From positions 1-8,820 of the forward strand of contig JAKAPU010000113.1 of NCBI GenBank assembly GCA_021806865.1: a stretch of 8,820 nt of DNA. Direction: 5' to 3'. Origin of the DNA: an archaeon. Lineage in GTDB: Archaea; Thermoproteota; Nitrososphaeria; Nitrososphaerales; CADDZS01. Positions within the stretch are counted from its first letter, which is position 1; each line of letters begins with the position of its first letter. This document shows, in pieces, positions 1 to 5,955 of the stretch. The position numbers were made by a program, and so were the translations under genes. A model generated the notes under the pieces. It had not been told where the DNA came from. It did not search any database and worked only from the letters and a program-made list of their open reading frames with translations.

Positions 1-29
1 AAATTCCTCAGAAGACCTTTGAGCGGTGA

Positions 30-278
30 AGGAACTTCCGCTGCGAGCATGAGGATGAGATTATCGAGGACCGTAAATCATCTCATGAGACAAGAAAAGC
101 AGACCGTGAGCGTAAATTTACAAATATCCAGCTAACTGACCCTAAAGTGCTCGCCAGAGACATTTCTCAGGTGGGTCATTGGGGCGCTACCTTCAATTAT
201 GAAATAGGCGCAACACCTTCGACCGATTTGAATTATATCTTGGATCTGATAAGACAGGCTTATGAGCTACATAGATAG
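30..278 (+). pseudogene. C-terminal remnant of a DUF5655-type protein
   Basis: The frame ending at the TAG at 276-278 reads as the end of a DUF5655 domain: Asp-Pro-Lys, then 'ARDISQVGHWGATFNYEI', then 'DLNYILDLIRQAYE' before the stop. From memory of the family, the D-(V/I)-S-x-(V/I)-GHWG motif followed by an 'LIRQAYE' helix is typical of its C-terminus. DUF5655 is often the last domain of uncharacterised or nuclease-like accessory proteins. The frame has a TGA at 27-29 and no ATG between it and the end (the only GTG codons are inside the domain), so it cannot be a complete gene. It is either a decayed copy or the tail of a longer gene that enters from the left with a nonsense mutation. Codons 30-120 are very charged and do not match the family clearly, so the good match covers roughly 120-278. 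Confidence 0.55.
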
Positions 279-352
279 TTCTGTTAGAGGAGAGGACTCA
301 AAACGGCAAGTCATTCTCCATTGCGGCGTATGAGCTCTCCAACCAGGCAAGG

Positions 353-360
353 AATAAATC
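353..360 (+). promoter_or_regulatory. TATA-like box of the CARF-HEPN gene
   Basis: The sequence aataaatc is centred about 28 nt upstream of the ATG at 385, and no purine-rich ribosome binding site lies between. This is the spacing expected if transcription begins at or next to the start codon, as in leaderless archaeal mRNAs. The match to a consensus TATA box is moderate. Confidence 0.35.
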
Positions 361-384
361 AATGCTATTGCTCCATGTTAAATT

Positions 385-1767
385 ATGGCGAGTGTGGCCA
401 AACAAAGTGGCAATTCGGAGAATTCGGTTCGTGGGATAGTTGCATACTTGCCGCCGAGCACTGACCTATTAAGGGAGAGATTAAAGGGGCTCGAAATCAA
501 GTTTGCTTGTTTTCTTTACGAAGATGTGGATGCTACTCGCCCCGCCCGAAATGAATTTCTTTCTAGCTTCATGCGAGATAATCTTCATGCGTTTGTAGAT
601 ACAGTTCCTCTTCCTGAGAATCCCTCGGAATCGTTCGAGTGGTTGTACAATAAGATGAACTGGGAAGTTGACTATTACTTGCAGAAATATCCTAATTCAA
701 GATCTTCGGATCTTTTGTTTCTAGTAAGCCAAGATCAAGTCCCAATTATTGTAACTCTTTACACTGTAGCGTTGCAGCGAAACACTAGATTTGCCTATAT
801 GTCTCAATCAGCAGGATTCTTTCCTAGCTCGAAACCAGGAGAATTGGGTCTGCTTCCCAGCTTGTTCAAGAGCAAGGGCGAGCCATACAGGAGCATGGCG
901 ATTCAAAAGTACAAGGATGAATACTACGCCGCTGCAGCCGCTGATTTCAAGCTCGCCTGGGACAACGCAGGAGACAAGTGCGTTCAAGCACTATGCCTGC
1001 TCTCTACTTGTTATGATTACGTTGATCGATTGGCATACAGCAAGGCGCTGGAAGTGCTCGATACCCTAACACAGGACGAGAACTGTATCATGAGATTGTG
1101 CGATGTTGCTGGAAGCGGGGCCCCAAAGCAACTTTCTCGTTTGAGGGAGTTTTTGTTAATAGCTGGCGAGCATTTTGGTGGTGAAAGAACAAGAGATGAG
1201 CTGAAGGTATTCGCCGATAGGAGAGCTGTTGAAGTATTCATCAGATCATTGTACGCTTCGGCTCTCCGTAGGATAAAACAGCACGAGCCCGAGCAGGCAG
1301 TACTTTTATTGTATCGGATTGTCGAAGTTGTGGCACAGAATTTGCTCGCCCAGCACAATATTGATACTGCTTATTTTGACACTGCATCGTTGACCCAACC
1401 TTTGCGTGAGAAGTTTCTTGCTGCAATGAGTAGACTTTCAGGTCAGGAAGAAATCGCCCTAAACCATTCTTTCAATAAAGTCAGACTTGGATGCTTCGAG
1501 TCTTGGATTCTTTATCTCGTTTGCTTCCTCGATAATGATTCGTTTGAAGAAGCGGAACGATTCAAATTTCTCGGAGGCCTGCGAAATAAGCTAGAATTGA
1601 GAAATAGATGCTTCCTTGAACACGGTGTCACGGGTGTTTCAGGGCGACAAGCGGCAGAGTTTGTAGAATGGGTCAAACATGCAATCGTCAAACAGTTTGC
1701 TTCTATGACTCTTCCTGATTTGAATCAGGACGCTGACTTGAAGTCGATTGCGATCACCATGAATTGA
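385..1767 (+). CDS. Cas02710/Csm6-like CARF-HEPN protein (putative RNase)
   Basis: 460 aa. The N-terminal ~150 residues look like a Rossmann-type CARF sensor: a first hydrophobic strand followed by a polar loop (GIVAYLPPST, 17-25), and a later strand-loop-helix (DLLFLVSQDQVP, 109-120) where CARF proteins usually carry a T/S-G-T-K-like loop, here degenerate. A helical middle section follows (about 174-260). The C-terminal half has the 'LYRxxExxAQ' helix (309 onward) and the sequence R406-N-R408-C-F-L-E-H413-G, which fits both the R-x4-6-H catalytic motif of HEPN ribonucleases and the conserved 'RN...HG' of the Cas02710 (TIGR02710) family. In related proteins a cyclic oligoadenylate made by a type III CRISPR complex binds the CARF domain and switches on RNA cleavage; that function here is inferred. 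No cas gene or array is visible. ATG 385 is supported by the TATA-like box. Family assignment is from motifs only. Confidence 0.6.
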   Translation: MASVAKQSGNSENSVRGIVAYLPPSTDLLRERLKGLEIKFACFLYEDVDATRPARNEFLSSFMRDNLHAFVDTVPLPENPSESFEWLYNKMNWEVDYYLQKYPNSRSSDLLFLVSQDQVPIIVTLYTVALQRNTRFAYMSQSAGFFPSSKPGELGLLPSLFKSKGEPYRSMAIQKYKDEYYAAAAADFKLAWDNAGDKCVQALCLLSTCYDYVDRLAYSKALEVLDTLTQDENCIMRLCDVAGSGAPKQLSRLREFLLIAGEHFGGERTRDELKVFADRRAVEVFIRSLYASALRRIKQHEPEQAVLLLYRIVEVVAQNLLAQHNIDTAYFDTASLTQPLREKFLAAMSRLSGQEEIALNHSFNKVRLGCFESWILYLVCFLDNDSFEEAERFKFLGGLRNKLELRNRCFLEHGVTGVSGRQAAEFVEWVKHAIVKQFASMTLPDLNQDADLKSIAITMN

Positions 1768-2022
1768 GTCCACGCTAGCAAAGCCACGGAAATGAACACA
1801 TTCCCAATGCAAAGAATTATTCATTGGAATGTCCAGATTTTGCACTAGTTAGACTGGGTGCCAGATTCTGAGTACAGCCCCGCGTGCCCACTGACTTAGC
1901 ACATCGCACAAGCTCGAAGCGAGGCCCTGCTTCGCGTGGACTGCAGGGCAGGTGCCTTGTTACGGTCAAACTTAGTAAAAACCGTCCACGACCTGCCTCA
2001 AGATAGGCAATAATTCTCCTTA
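1768..2022. other. Intergenic region with interleaved inverted repeats
   Basis: No coding frame is convincing here. There is a small hairpin (cgaagc 1915-1920 with gcttcg 1929-1934). Two 7-mers, cgtggac (1935-1941) and ggcaggt (1947-1953), are complementary to two directly adjacent 7-mers, gtccacg (1984-1990) and acctgcc (1991-1997), in an order that would form a pseudoknot if both paired. A run of five T on the minus strand (about 1977-1981) downstream of the 2023-2316 gene could end its transcript. Confidence 0.35.
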
Positions 2023-2316
2023 CTAAAAACCTCTCGAATTCTTTGTAATTTGCTCATAAATCTCAATCACTTCTTTAGGCTCAGAGAGATACTGGTCTAG
2101 CTCAGGTTGGGCAAGCAGAGTTTCTAGCTCTTCCGATATCTCGATAGTGGAATGAAAGCAGTTGTGTTCGAGATATCCTCCTCTGACATCATCGATCTTT
2201 CTTACCTCGAACATTCCTTCTTTGTCACTGGGATATTTGACCCAGTAGTTCTCTCCAACGATCAGAATGAAATCTTCGACTCCGTCGGAGCAAGAATAGC
2301 AAAGTGCTTTCGGCAT
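2023..2316 (-). CDS. Small hypothetical protein
   Basis: 97 aa, not recognised. The N-terminus has C6-x2-C9 (MPKALCYSCSDG), which could be half of a metal site, followed by strand-like sequence with aromatic residues (ILIVGENYWVKY). The C-terminal half is very acidic and helical (rich in E and L, e.g. EISEELETLL). It looks globular and soluble, with no membrane segment. The start is ATG 2316; a TATA-like box in a 15-nt palindrome (2347-2361) is centred 38 nt upstream, which would leave a leader of about 10-13 nt. The overlapping plus-strand frame (2152-2352) is a low-complexity shadow. It stands alone between two non-coding stretches. Confidence 0.55.
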   Translation of the reverse strand: MPKALCYSCSDGVEDFILIVGENYWVKYPSDKEGMFEVRKIDDVRGGYLEHNCFHSTIEISEELETLLAQPELDQYLSEPKEVIEIYEQITKNSRGF

Positions 2317-2346
2317 TTTAGTTCGTCTAGTGTCTTAGTTGCTTCG

Positions 2347-2361
2347 AGGTAATATTTACCT
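2347..2361 (-). promoter_or_regulatory. Palindromic TATA box/operator of the 2023-2316 gene
   Basis: The sequence aggtaatatttacct has 6-nt arms (AGGTAA/TTACCT) around a 3-nt centre and contains TAAATATT on the minus strand, upstream of ATG 2316. The same TAAATATT core recurs at 2587-2594. A palindrome over the TATA box is a plausible site for a dimeric repressor, but this is inference. Confidence 0.35.
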
Positions 2362-2452
2362 TCAACGAACTTTGGCATGCTCGCTCACGTAGCGAGCAGC
2401 ACGAAAAAGGTTATCAGCACAAGGAGGATCAGGATTACACTAAATCAACATC

Positions 2453-2563
2453 CGAGATCGCGTGGGTTGCAATTAGCCGGCTTGTATCCTAATCAGAGAT
2501 AGATCGGCTTGCGAGGCTCTGCCTTACTGCTGCCTCAATTGCTCGGGAGTCCACGCGATCTCG
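2453..2563. ncRNA. Candidate structured RNA with a three-way junction
   Basis: The ends form a perfect 13-bp helix (cgagatcgcgtgg 2453-2465 with ccacgcgatctcg 2551-2563). On the plus strand it extends by G-U, U-G and U-A pairs to 2468/2548. An inner helix gcaatt (2469-2474) pairs with aattgc (2537-2542) across a 5-nt bulge. It opens directly into hairpin agccgg 2475-2480/tcggct 2504-2509 (with a further tatc/gata pair inside), then a 3-nt linker, then hairpin gaggc 2513-2517/gcctc 2532-2536. Only loops, the linker and the bulge are unpaired. Strand is undecided: the G-U pairs favour plus, while a TATA-like box 27 nt from position 2563 favours minus. It does not match tRNA, 5S rRNA or SRP RNA as far as I can tell. 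A short non-autonomous element with inverted terminal repeats is the main alternative. Confidence 0.4.
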
Positions 2564-2586
2564 AACGCTCAATAATTCTTGATTGG

Positions 2587-2594
2587 AATATTTA
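2587..2594 (-). promoter_or_regulatory. TATA-like box facing the structured RNA
   Basis: Minus-strand TAAATATT centred about 27 nt before position 2563, which would place a transcription start right at the outer helix of the RNA candidate. The core is identical to the one in front of the 2023-2316 gene. On the minus strand a run of five T at about 2404-2408 follows the RNA and could end the transcript. Confidence 0.35.
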
Positions 2595-2602
2595 ACGTTA
2601 GG

Positions 2603-2636
2603 TTTCTCTTGCATTACGGGTCTTACGCAAGAGAAA
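2603..2636. repeat. 10-bp inverted repeat
   Basis: tttctcttgc (2603-2612) is perfectly complementary to gcaagagaaa (2627-2636) around a 14-nt loop. It is not next to a gene end. It could be a hairpin or a protein-binding site; no role can be assigned. Confidence 0.4.
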
Positions 2637-2823
2637 AATCCGTACAATTTCGAACTTTATCCATAGTATCCCTCCAGCCCTACCAACTTCTCTGTTTGAT
2701 TCTGTAAGTGTTTCATCTCGTCCAATTTGCCTCGGCCTCTTTGAAAGAGTAGCACTTACTAAAGTGAAGGGCCTAGGAAAATTGACTACGGCTGTATTCT
2801 TGAGGTAGTAGCAATCTCAAGTA

Positions 2824-3249
2824 ATGTCTGCGCCGCCTAAAGAACAAGCGCCGAAACCGCAAGCGTCACTGGATCCGGCGAATGAAGAAAGGCTTGCAAA
2901 AGAGACAGAGTTTCTCATCGATGAGCTTCGAGAAAGAGAGAACGCTGAACTTATGAAGTCGCTGACTTTGACAAGTGAGAAAATCAATGCTCGAGCTTCT
3001 GTTCTAATCTACAGAGCAACTTTGCGATTGCTCAAATCTTCGCAAACACTTGAGCAACTTACGCGATTTCTGATCTTGTTTACGATCTTGACCTTAACAG
3101 ACACTTTTGTTACGTACTTTGCCCCTTCAAAGGATCTGCCTCTCGACCGAGCTATTCTAGCGATATTGTTTGCAGTCGCGTTGGTGATACTAATCGTCTG
3201 GCACCCCATCGAATCGTGGATTAGTAGGAGAAAAGTCTCGAAGATCTAG
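2824..3249 (+). CDS. Small membrane protein with two transmembrane helices
   Basis: 141 aa, family not recognised. Residues 1-20 are Pro/Ala/Gln-rich and probably disordered. Residues about 20-75 are charged and helical, possibly a coiled coil. Two membrane helices follow (about 82-100 and 110-126) with a short loop containing D104, and a basic tail (SRRKVSK) ends the protein. A hairpin with the long N-terminal part and the basic tail both in the cytoplasm fits the positive-inside rule. The start is ATG 2824, the first in frame, with only a weak TATA-like sequence 28 nt upstream. The next gene on the same strand, also membrane-linked, starts 69 nt downstream from its own likely promoter. Confidence 0.65.
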   Translation: MSAPPKEQAPKPQASLDPANEERLAKETEFLIDELRERENAELMKSLTLTSEKINARASVLIYRATLRLLKSSQTLEQLTRFLILFTILTLTDTFVTYFAPSKDLPLDRAILAILFAVALVILIVWHPIESWISRRKVSKI

Positions 3250-3287
3250 TTTAAAGACCACGGTGTTTGCCTGCTCAACATAAGGCC

Positions 3288-3293
3288 TTAAAT
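3288..3293 (+). promoter_or_regulatory. TATA-like box of the 3319 gene
   Basis: ttaaat is centred 28 nt upstream of ATG 3319 and no ribosome binding site lies between, which fits a leaderless transcript and supports this start. Confidence 0.35.
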
Positions 3294-3318
3294 CGAGTGG
3301 CAGTCGCAAGCCGACTCA

Positions 3319-3930
3319 ATGAATTCTTGGGGCGCATTACTCGTCGTTGGATTGGCAATCACAATCGCTGCCGGAATCTTTCTTCCTTTTGTCCCTTTCC
3401 ATCCAGTAAGAGCACAGTATACTGCACTTAGTCTTACCAACATCAATACAGAAGGCGGACCTCCTTATGTCTACAAGACGAACATTCCAGTAAATGCAAC
3501 GCCACCAACTAGAATATCTGGTAAGATTACTATCGAACTCCCTAGCATAGAGTCAGGTCAAGGCTCTTCCTACATCATCTTCGTACTTGATCAAGACGAT
3601 TACAATGCTTGGACTCAAAACACGAATCAGCAAATTCGGTCTCCAGAGTTATTCAGATACGAGAGTTCCTACGGTGCAGCTGGTGTTCCGAATCAAAATG
3701 TTGTGTACTTTCCATCTAATGACAGTGTTGCCTTTCATTTCAACCTGCCAATCAATGCGTCAATTTCATTCTACTACTTTGTTATCTTGACCAACGTGAA
3801 CTCTCTGCCCATTTATCCGTCTCTTTCGGCAGTAAGCTCAATCCAATACATTCCGACTGTGTATAATACTGCTGTAGTGGTGGGAGGAGTGCTCGCGGCG
3901 ATTGCAGGTTACGTGAAGCACGATGACTAG
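3319..3930 (+). CDS. Secreted or membrane-anchored surface protein
   Basis: 203 aa, not recognised. Residues 5-25 are a hydrophobic signal or anchor segment; V-R-A-Q (30-33) could be a signal peptidase site. The middle (about 33-180) is rich in N, S, T, Y and beta-strand-like, with three N-glycosylation sequons (N59-A-T, N134-D-S, N146-A-S), typical of exported archaeal proteins. A second hydrophobic helix (about 183-198) precedes a short polar end (K-H-D-D). The whole suggests a beta-sandwich-like domain outside the cell held by one or two membrane helices. It may be a cell-surface or virion/element-encoded protein. No enzymatic motif is visible. Confidence 0.65.
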   Translation: MNSWGALLVVGLAITIAAGIFLPFVPFHPVRAQYTALSLTNINTEGGPPYVYKTNIPVNATPPTRISGKITIELPSIESGQGSSYIIFVLDQDDYNAWTQNTNQQIRSPELFRYESSYGAAGVPNQNVVYFPSNDSVAFHFNLPINASISFYYFVILTNVNSLPIYPSLSAVSSIQYIPTVYNTAVVVGGVLAAIAGYVKHDD

Positions 3931-3950
3931 TCGCGTCATGCGAGTAGCAT

Positions 3951-4652
3951 CTACTTCCCATTCTTTTTCTTTCTAAGATTAGACCTTCTGTTATTCCATC
4001 TTGATTGTTTCATAGACAGGGCAAGCTCATTTGCAAGAGCCTCCGACTTTATTTCGCCATAAGCAGCTCTGAGTCCTAAGATAAGAATGAGAATTACTGA
4101 GAATATTGCAGAGGCTATGGAGATCTGCAGCGGCGAGTTCATGGTGGCACTGATTAAGAAATTGGCAATGACGACGCCAAGAGATAGCCAAATTACAGCG
4201 ACTCCAACTTCCTCGAGAACCTTCCCAAACTTCAACCTCTGATTCATGTCAAAGAGCTTCATGTCCTCCCCCGATCGAATCATTATGAAGACCACTAGAA
4301 GAAGGAGTCCAGCCACAAGCGGAGTGAGCAAAAAGCTACTGATGTTCAAAGGATATGGAAAGGAATTCAAGAAAGTGTCTGTAGGTATCAGCAAGAGAAA
4401 TCCAAAGAAATACAGCGTTGCTCTCCTAGTTTGAAGGAAAGAGAGTTCACGATCTTCAGATTTGTATCTCTCAGTCAGTAGCCAGATCGGCCAAGAAACA
4501 AGGATAACTGAAGGTATCCAGATTAGATGTTGATTGACTCCGAAACTTATGAGAGCTGCATCGTCGAGTGGAACGGCTGTTGGGATAATAGCGAGAAGGA
4601 ATTGTCTTCTTCTGGACGCTTTATGGCCGCCATTGAACCTTGCAAGCGACAC
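3951..4652 (-). CDS. Multi-pass membrane protein, hypothetical
   Basis: 233 aa with five or six probable membrane helices (about 17-37, 43-60, 78-95, 104-125, 149-168, 176-195) and a strongly basic, lysine/arginine-rich C-terminus (about 216-233) that probably lies in the cytoplasm. The family is not recognised and no transporter or enzyme motif stands out. The only in-frame start is GTG 4652, because stop codons lie immediately upstream. An AT-rich stretch (cataataatag on the minus strand, about 4658-4668) is just upstream, too close for a leaderless TATA box, so the gene may instead be read from the leftward cluster starting near 5848, 56 nt after the preceding gene. It converges with the 3319-3930 gene, ending 20 nt away. 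Confidence 0.65.
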   Translation of the reverse strand: MSLARFNGGHKASRRRQFLLAIIPTAVPLDDAALISFGVNQHLIWIPSVILVSWPIWLLTERYKSEDRELSFLQTRRATLYFFGFLLLIPTDTFLNSFPYPLNISSFLLTPLVAGLLLLVVFIMIRSGEDMKLFDMNQRLKFGKVLEEVGVAVIWLSLGVVIANFLISATMNSPLQISIASAIFSVILILILGLRAAYGEIKSEALANELALSMKQSRWNNRRSNLRKKKNGK

Positions 4653-4708
4653 AGGCTATTATTATGCAGTTACAGTTTTCGATTTTCTGAGATGCAGACT
4701 AGCATCTG

Positions 4709-5167
4709 CTAGATGCCAAACCAATCTCTGAAAGGATCGGAGCCCCTGCCCGTCTTCTGACTTCGCTGGAGAGGTTTCAAGCTCCACATGTCAGGACTGG
4801 ACATTCCAAAGCCGAACATATCCGGAATACCAAACGATTCGGTCGACGCGCCCCTTCGAGCCCTCGCAGGATTGCTCTTGCTCTGTGCTGCATTTGGCTG
4901 CATTGGAGTGAAGAGGTTGGGCAGACCGATATCTCCTGCAAAGATCGGCTGCGAGCGTGAAACTTGCTGTTTAGGCGCTACTTTTCGAGGGGCAAGGGCA
5001 TGGTATCTGTTGCCAATTTTAACATATCGCGTTGCTGTTTGCTGCGTGGCAGTCTTGGATTTCGGCATTGCGAAAAGATTAGGCAGTCCAAAATCCAAAC
5101 CAAACTGCGAACCGATCGCCGATTCGGTAGCAGAGAGTCCCTTGTTAACTCGCGTCCGATATGGCAC
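4709..5167 (-). CDS. Disordered protein with repeated FG[L/I]P[N/D][L/M]F motif
   Basis: 152 aa from GTG 5167. Basic, with low-complexity Q/S/K/R linkers. It carries a repeated short peptide: FGLPNLF (26-32), IGLPNLF (80-86), FGIPDMF (112-118), plus looser copies SPDMWSL (124-130) and DPFRDWFGI at the C-terminus. Spacing is about 54 and 32 residues. Such repeats usually act as docking peptides for one partner; that is inference. The open frame runs upstream without a stop to the TGA at 5243-5245 that ends the previous gene, through a basic helical stretch (EKYRAINEARRQEAILDRR) containing no ATG, GTG or TTG. So either GTG 5167 is the start, or this is the second half of a protein split by one TGA. 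The opposite-strand frame (4788-5255) is rich in Cys/Leu/Ala and is taken as a shadow. Confidence 0.5.
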   Translation of the reverse strand: MPYRTRVNKGLSATESAIGSQFGLDFGLPNLFAMPKSKTATQQTATRYVKIGNRYHALAPRKVAPKQQVSRSQPIFAGDIGLPNLFTPMQPNAAQSKSNPARARRGASTESFGIPDMFGFGMSSPDMWSLKPLQRSQKTGRGSDPFRDWFGI

Positions 5168-5242
5168 AGCAGCTCTTCGCGCTCGACGATCTAGGATTGC
5201 CTCTTGCCTTCTCGCTTCGTTGATCGCGCGATATTTTTCAAC

Positions 5243-5848
5243 TCAAGCGTTGTAACGCTCCCTTCTTGCAGATTTTATCGCGGCCCGGCGTTGAAGACTC
5301 TCTTTCAGCCTGGAAGCTCCATGCCTCAACGGAGATGCAAAATGATGAATTGAAGACATGCCTGCCGTATTCGGGTTCGGCACAGCGCTGCTACGACCGA
5401 CGTATCGCTCAGTAGGTTCCTCATATGCTCCATAGCTATCTTCCGCATAGGTCGTGTATGGAGTGAAAGCGTCGTGCGTTGGAACCATTTGACCGCCAAC
5501 TTCACCTGGAAGAGGTAGAGGTGCTGGGCGCGAAGTTTGATACTCTGTGCGTGCAGTAGGGGACATGCGAGGCTCGTCATCTACTCCGATCATGACAGCG
5601 CGATTTTCCATGCGGTCAGTCGCAGGATTGTATACCTGTCTTACGACGTGACGGGCAGAGTAGGACCTCTCCTGGCGGCCCCACTTGTAAGTTTGATAGT
5701 ACTCATCTCGCATGATCTTTGCGCGATTTTCTGAGTAAGTGAGATTTGGATCCACTTCAGCTTCCCAATCAATCACGTCCGAGCCAACATTAGGATTATT
5801 TTCGTCAAACTCTGCCCTGAGTTTCATGATTTGAAGCTCTTTGTTCAT
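5243..5848 (-). CDS. Tyrosine-rich, mostly disordered hypothetical protein
   Basis: 201 aa from ATG 5848 (a TTG at 5857 is in frame and could be used instead; AT-rich aaataa about 30 nt before it is a possible TATA). Residues 1-60 are acidic and partly helical, followed by a stretch rich in Tyr, Arg and Asp/Glu, then Pro-rich linkers (PAPLPLPGE), a second acidic Tyr-rich segment (about residues 125-150), and a basic helical C-terminus (LQRRAAIKSARRERYNA). No known family is recognised. It is the first gene of the leftward cluster and is divergent from the parB-like gene. Its TGA (5243-5245) is followed in the same frame by another basic helical stretch and then the 152-aa downstream gene, so the two may once have been, or may still be, one polypeptide of about 379 codons. 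Confidence 0.5.
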   Translation of the reverse strand: MNKELQIMKLRAEFDENNPNVGSDVIDWEAEVDPNLTYSENRAKIMRDEYYQTYKWGRQERSYSARHVVRQVYNPATDRMENRAVMIGVDDEPRMSPTARTEYQTSRPAPLPLPGEVGGQMVPTHDAFTPYTTYAEDSYGAYEEPTERYVGRSSAVPNPNTAGMSSIHHFASPLRHGASRLKESLQRRAAIKSARRERYNA

Positions 5849-5955
5849 GACTGCCAATGTGCGAAATTCGCGGCGTCGTCTTTCAAATAAGTCTCTGTTC
5901 TAGTAAGTTGATACTTTTTTTGTTAGAGCGAATATTTCGAAATTTGACAGAAGCT
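5849..5955. promoter_or_regulatory. Divergent promoter region with a 10-bp palindrome
   Basis: This 107-bp region separates the leftward cluster from the parB-like gene. It holds aaataa (5885-5890) usable by the leftward genes, a run of seven T (5914-5920), aatattt (5931-5937) about 22 nt before ATG 5956, and a perfect palindrome atttcgaaat at 5934-5943. The palindrome overlaps the likely TATA box of the parB-like gene, so it could be an operator or a ParB site. Not verified. Confidence 0.35.

Larger units (their letters stand above)
2317..2823. other. 507-bp intergenic region with structured elements
   Basis: No protein-coding frame is supported. It contains the palindromic promoter at 2347-2361, a 7-bp hairpin (gctcgct 2379-2385, loop 5 nt, agcgagc 2391-2397), the three-way-junction RNA candidate at 2453-2563, and a 10-bp inverted repeat at 2603-2636. 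The stretch 2640-2823 shows nothing beyond a weak TATA-like tgtattct at 2793-2800, about 28 nt before the ATG at 2824. Confidence 0.5.

Noticed and set aside
1017..1358. 113-codon minus-strand frame within the CARF-HEPN gene
   Set aside because: Antisense shadow of a long, motif-bearing gene; Ser/Cys-rich with no recognisable features.
1766..2556. Direct 10-mer repeat gagtccacgc at 1766 and 2547
   Set aside because: Repeated 10-mers are expected by chance dozens of times in 8.8 kb, so it carries no weight alone.
2453..2563. 5S rRNA, because of the three-way junction and length
   Set aside because: The conserved 5S loop sequences (such as the CCGAAC region) are absent and the closing helix is much longer than helix I.
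4788..5255. 155-codon plus-strand frame opposite the FG-motif gene
   Set aside because: Its composition (Cys, Leu, Ala, Arg clusters) is that of an antisense shadow, while the minus frame carries ordered motif repeats and continues the leftward cluster.
5857..5955. N-terminal extension of the ParB-like protein from the upstream start at 5857
   Set aside because: This part overlaps the divergent promoter region, contains the T run and palindrome, and encodes sequence without similarity to the domain; ATG 5956 is preferred.
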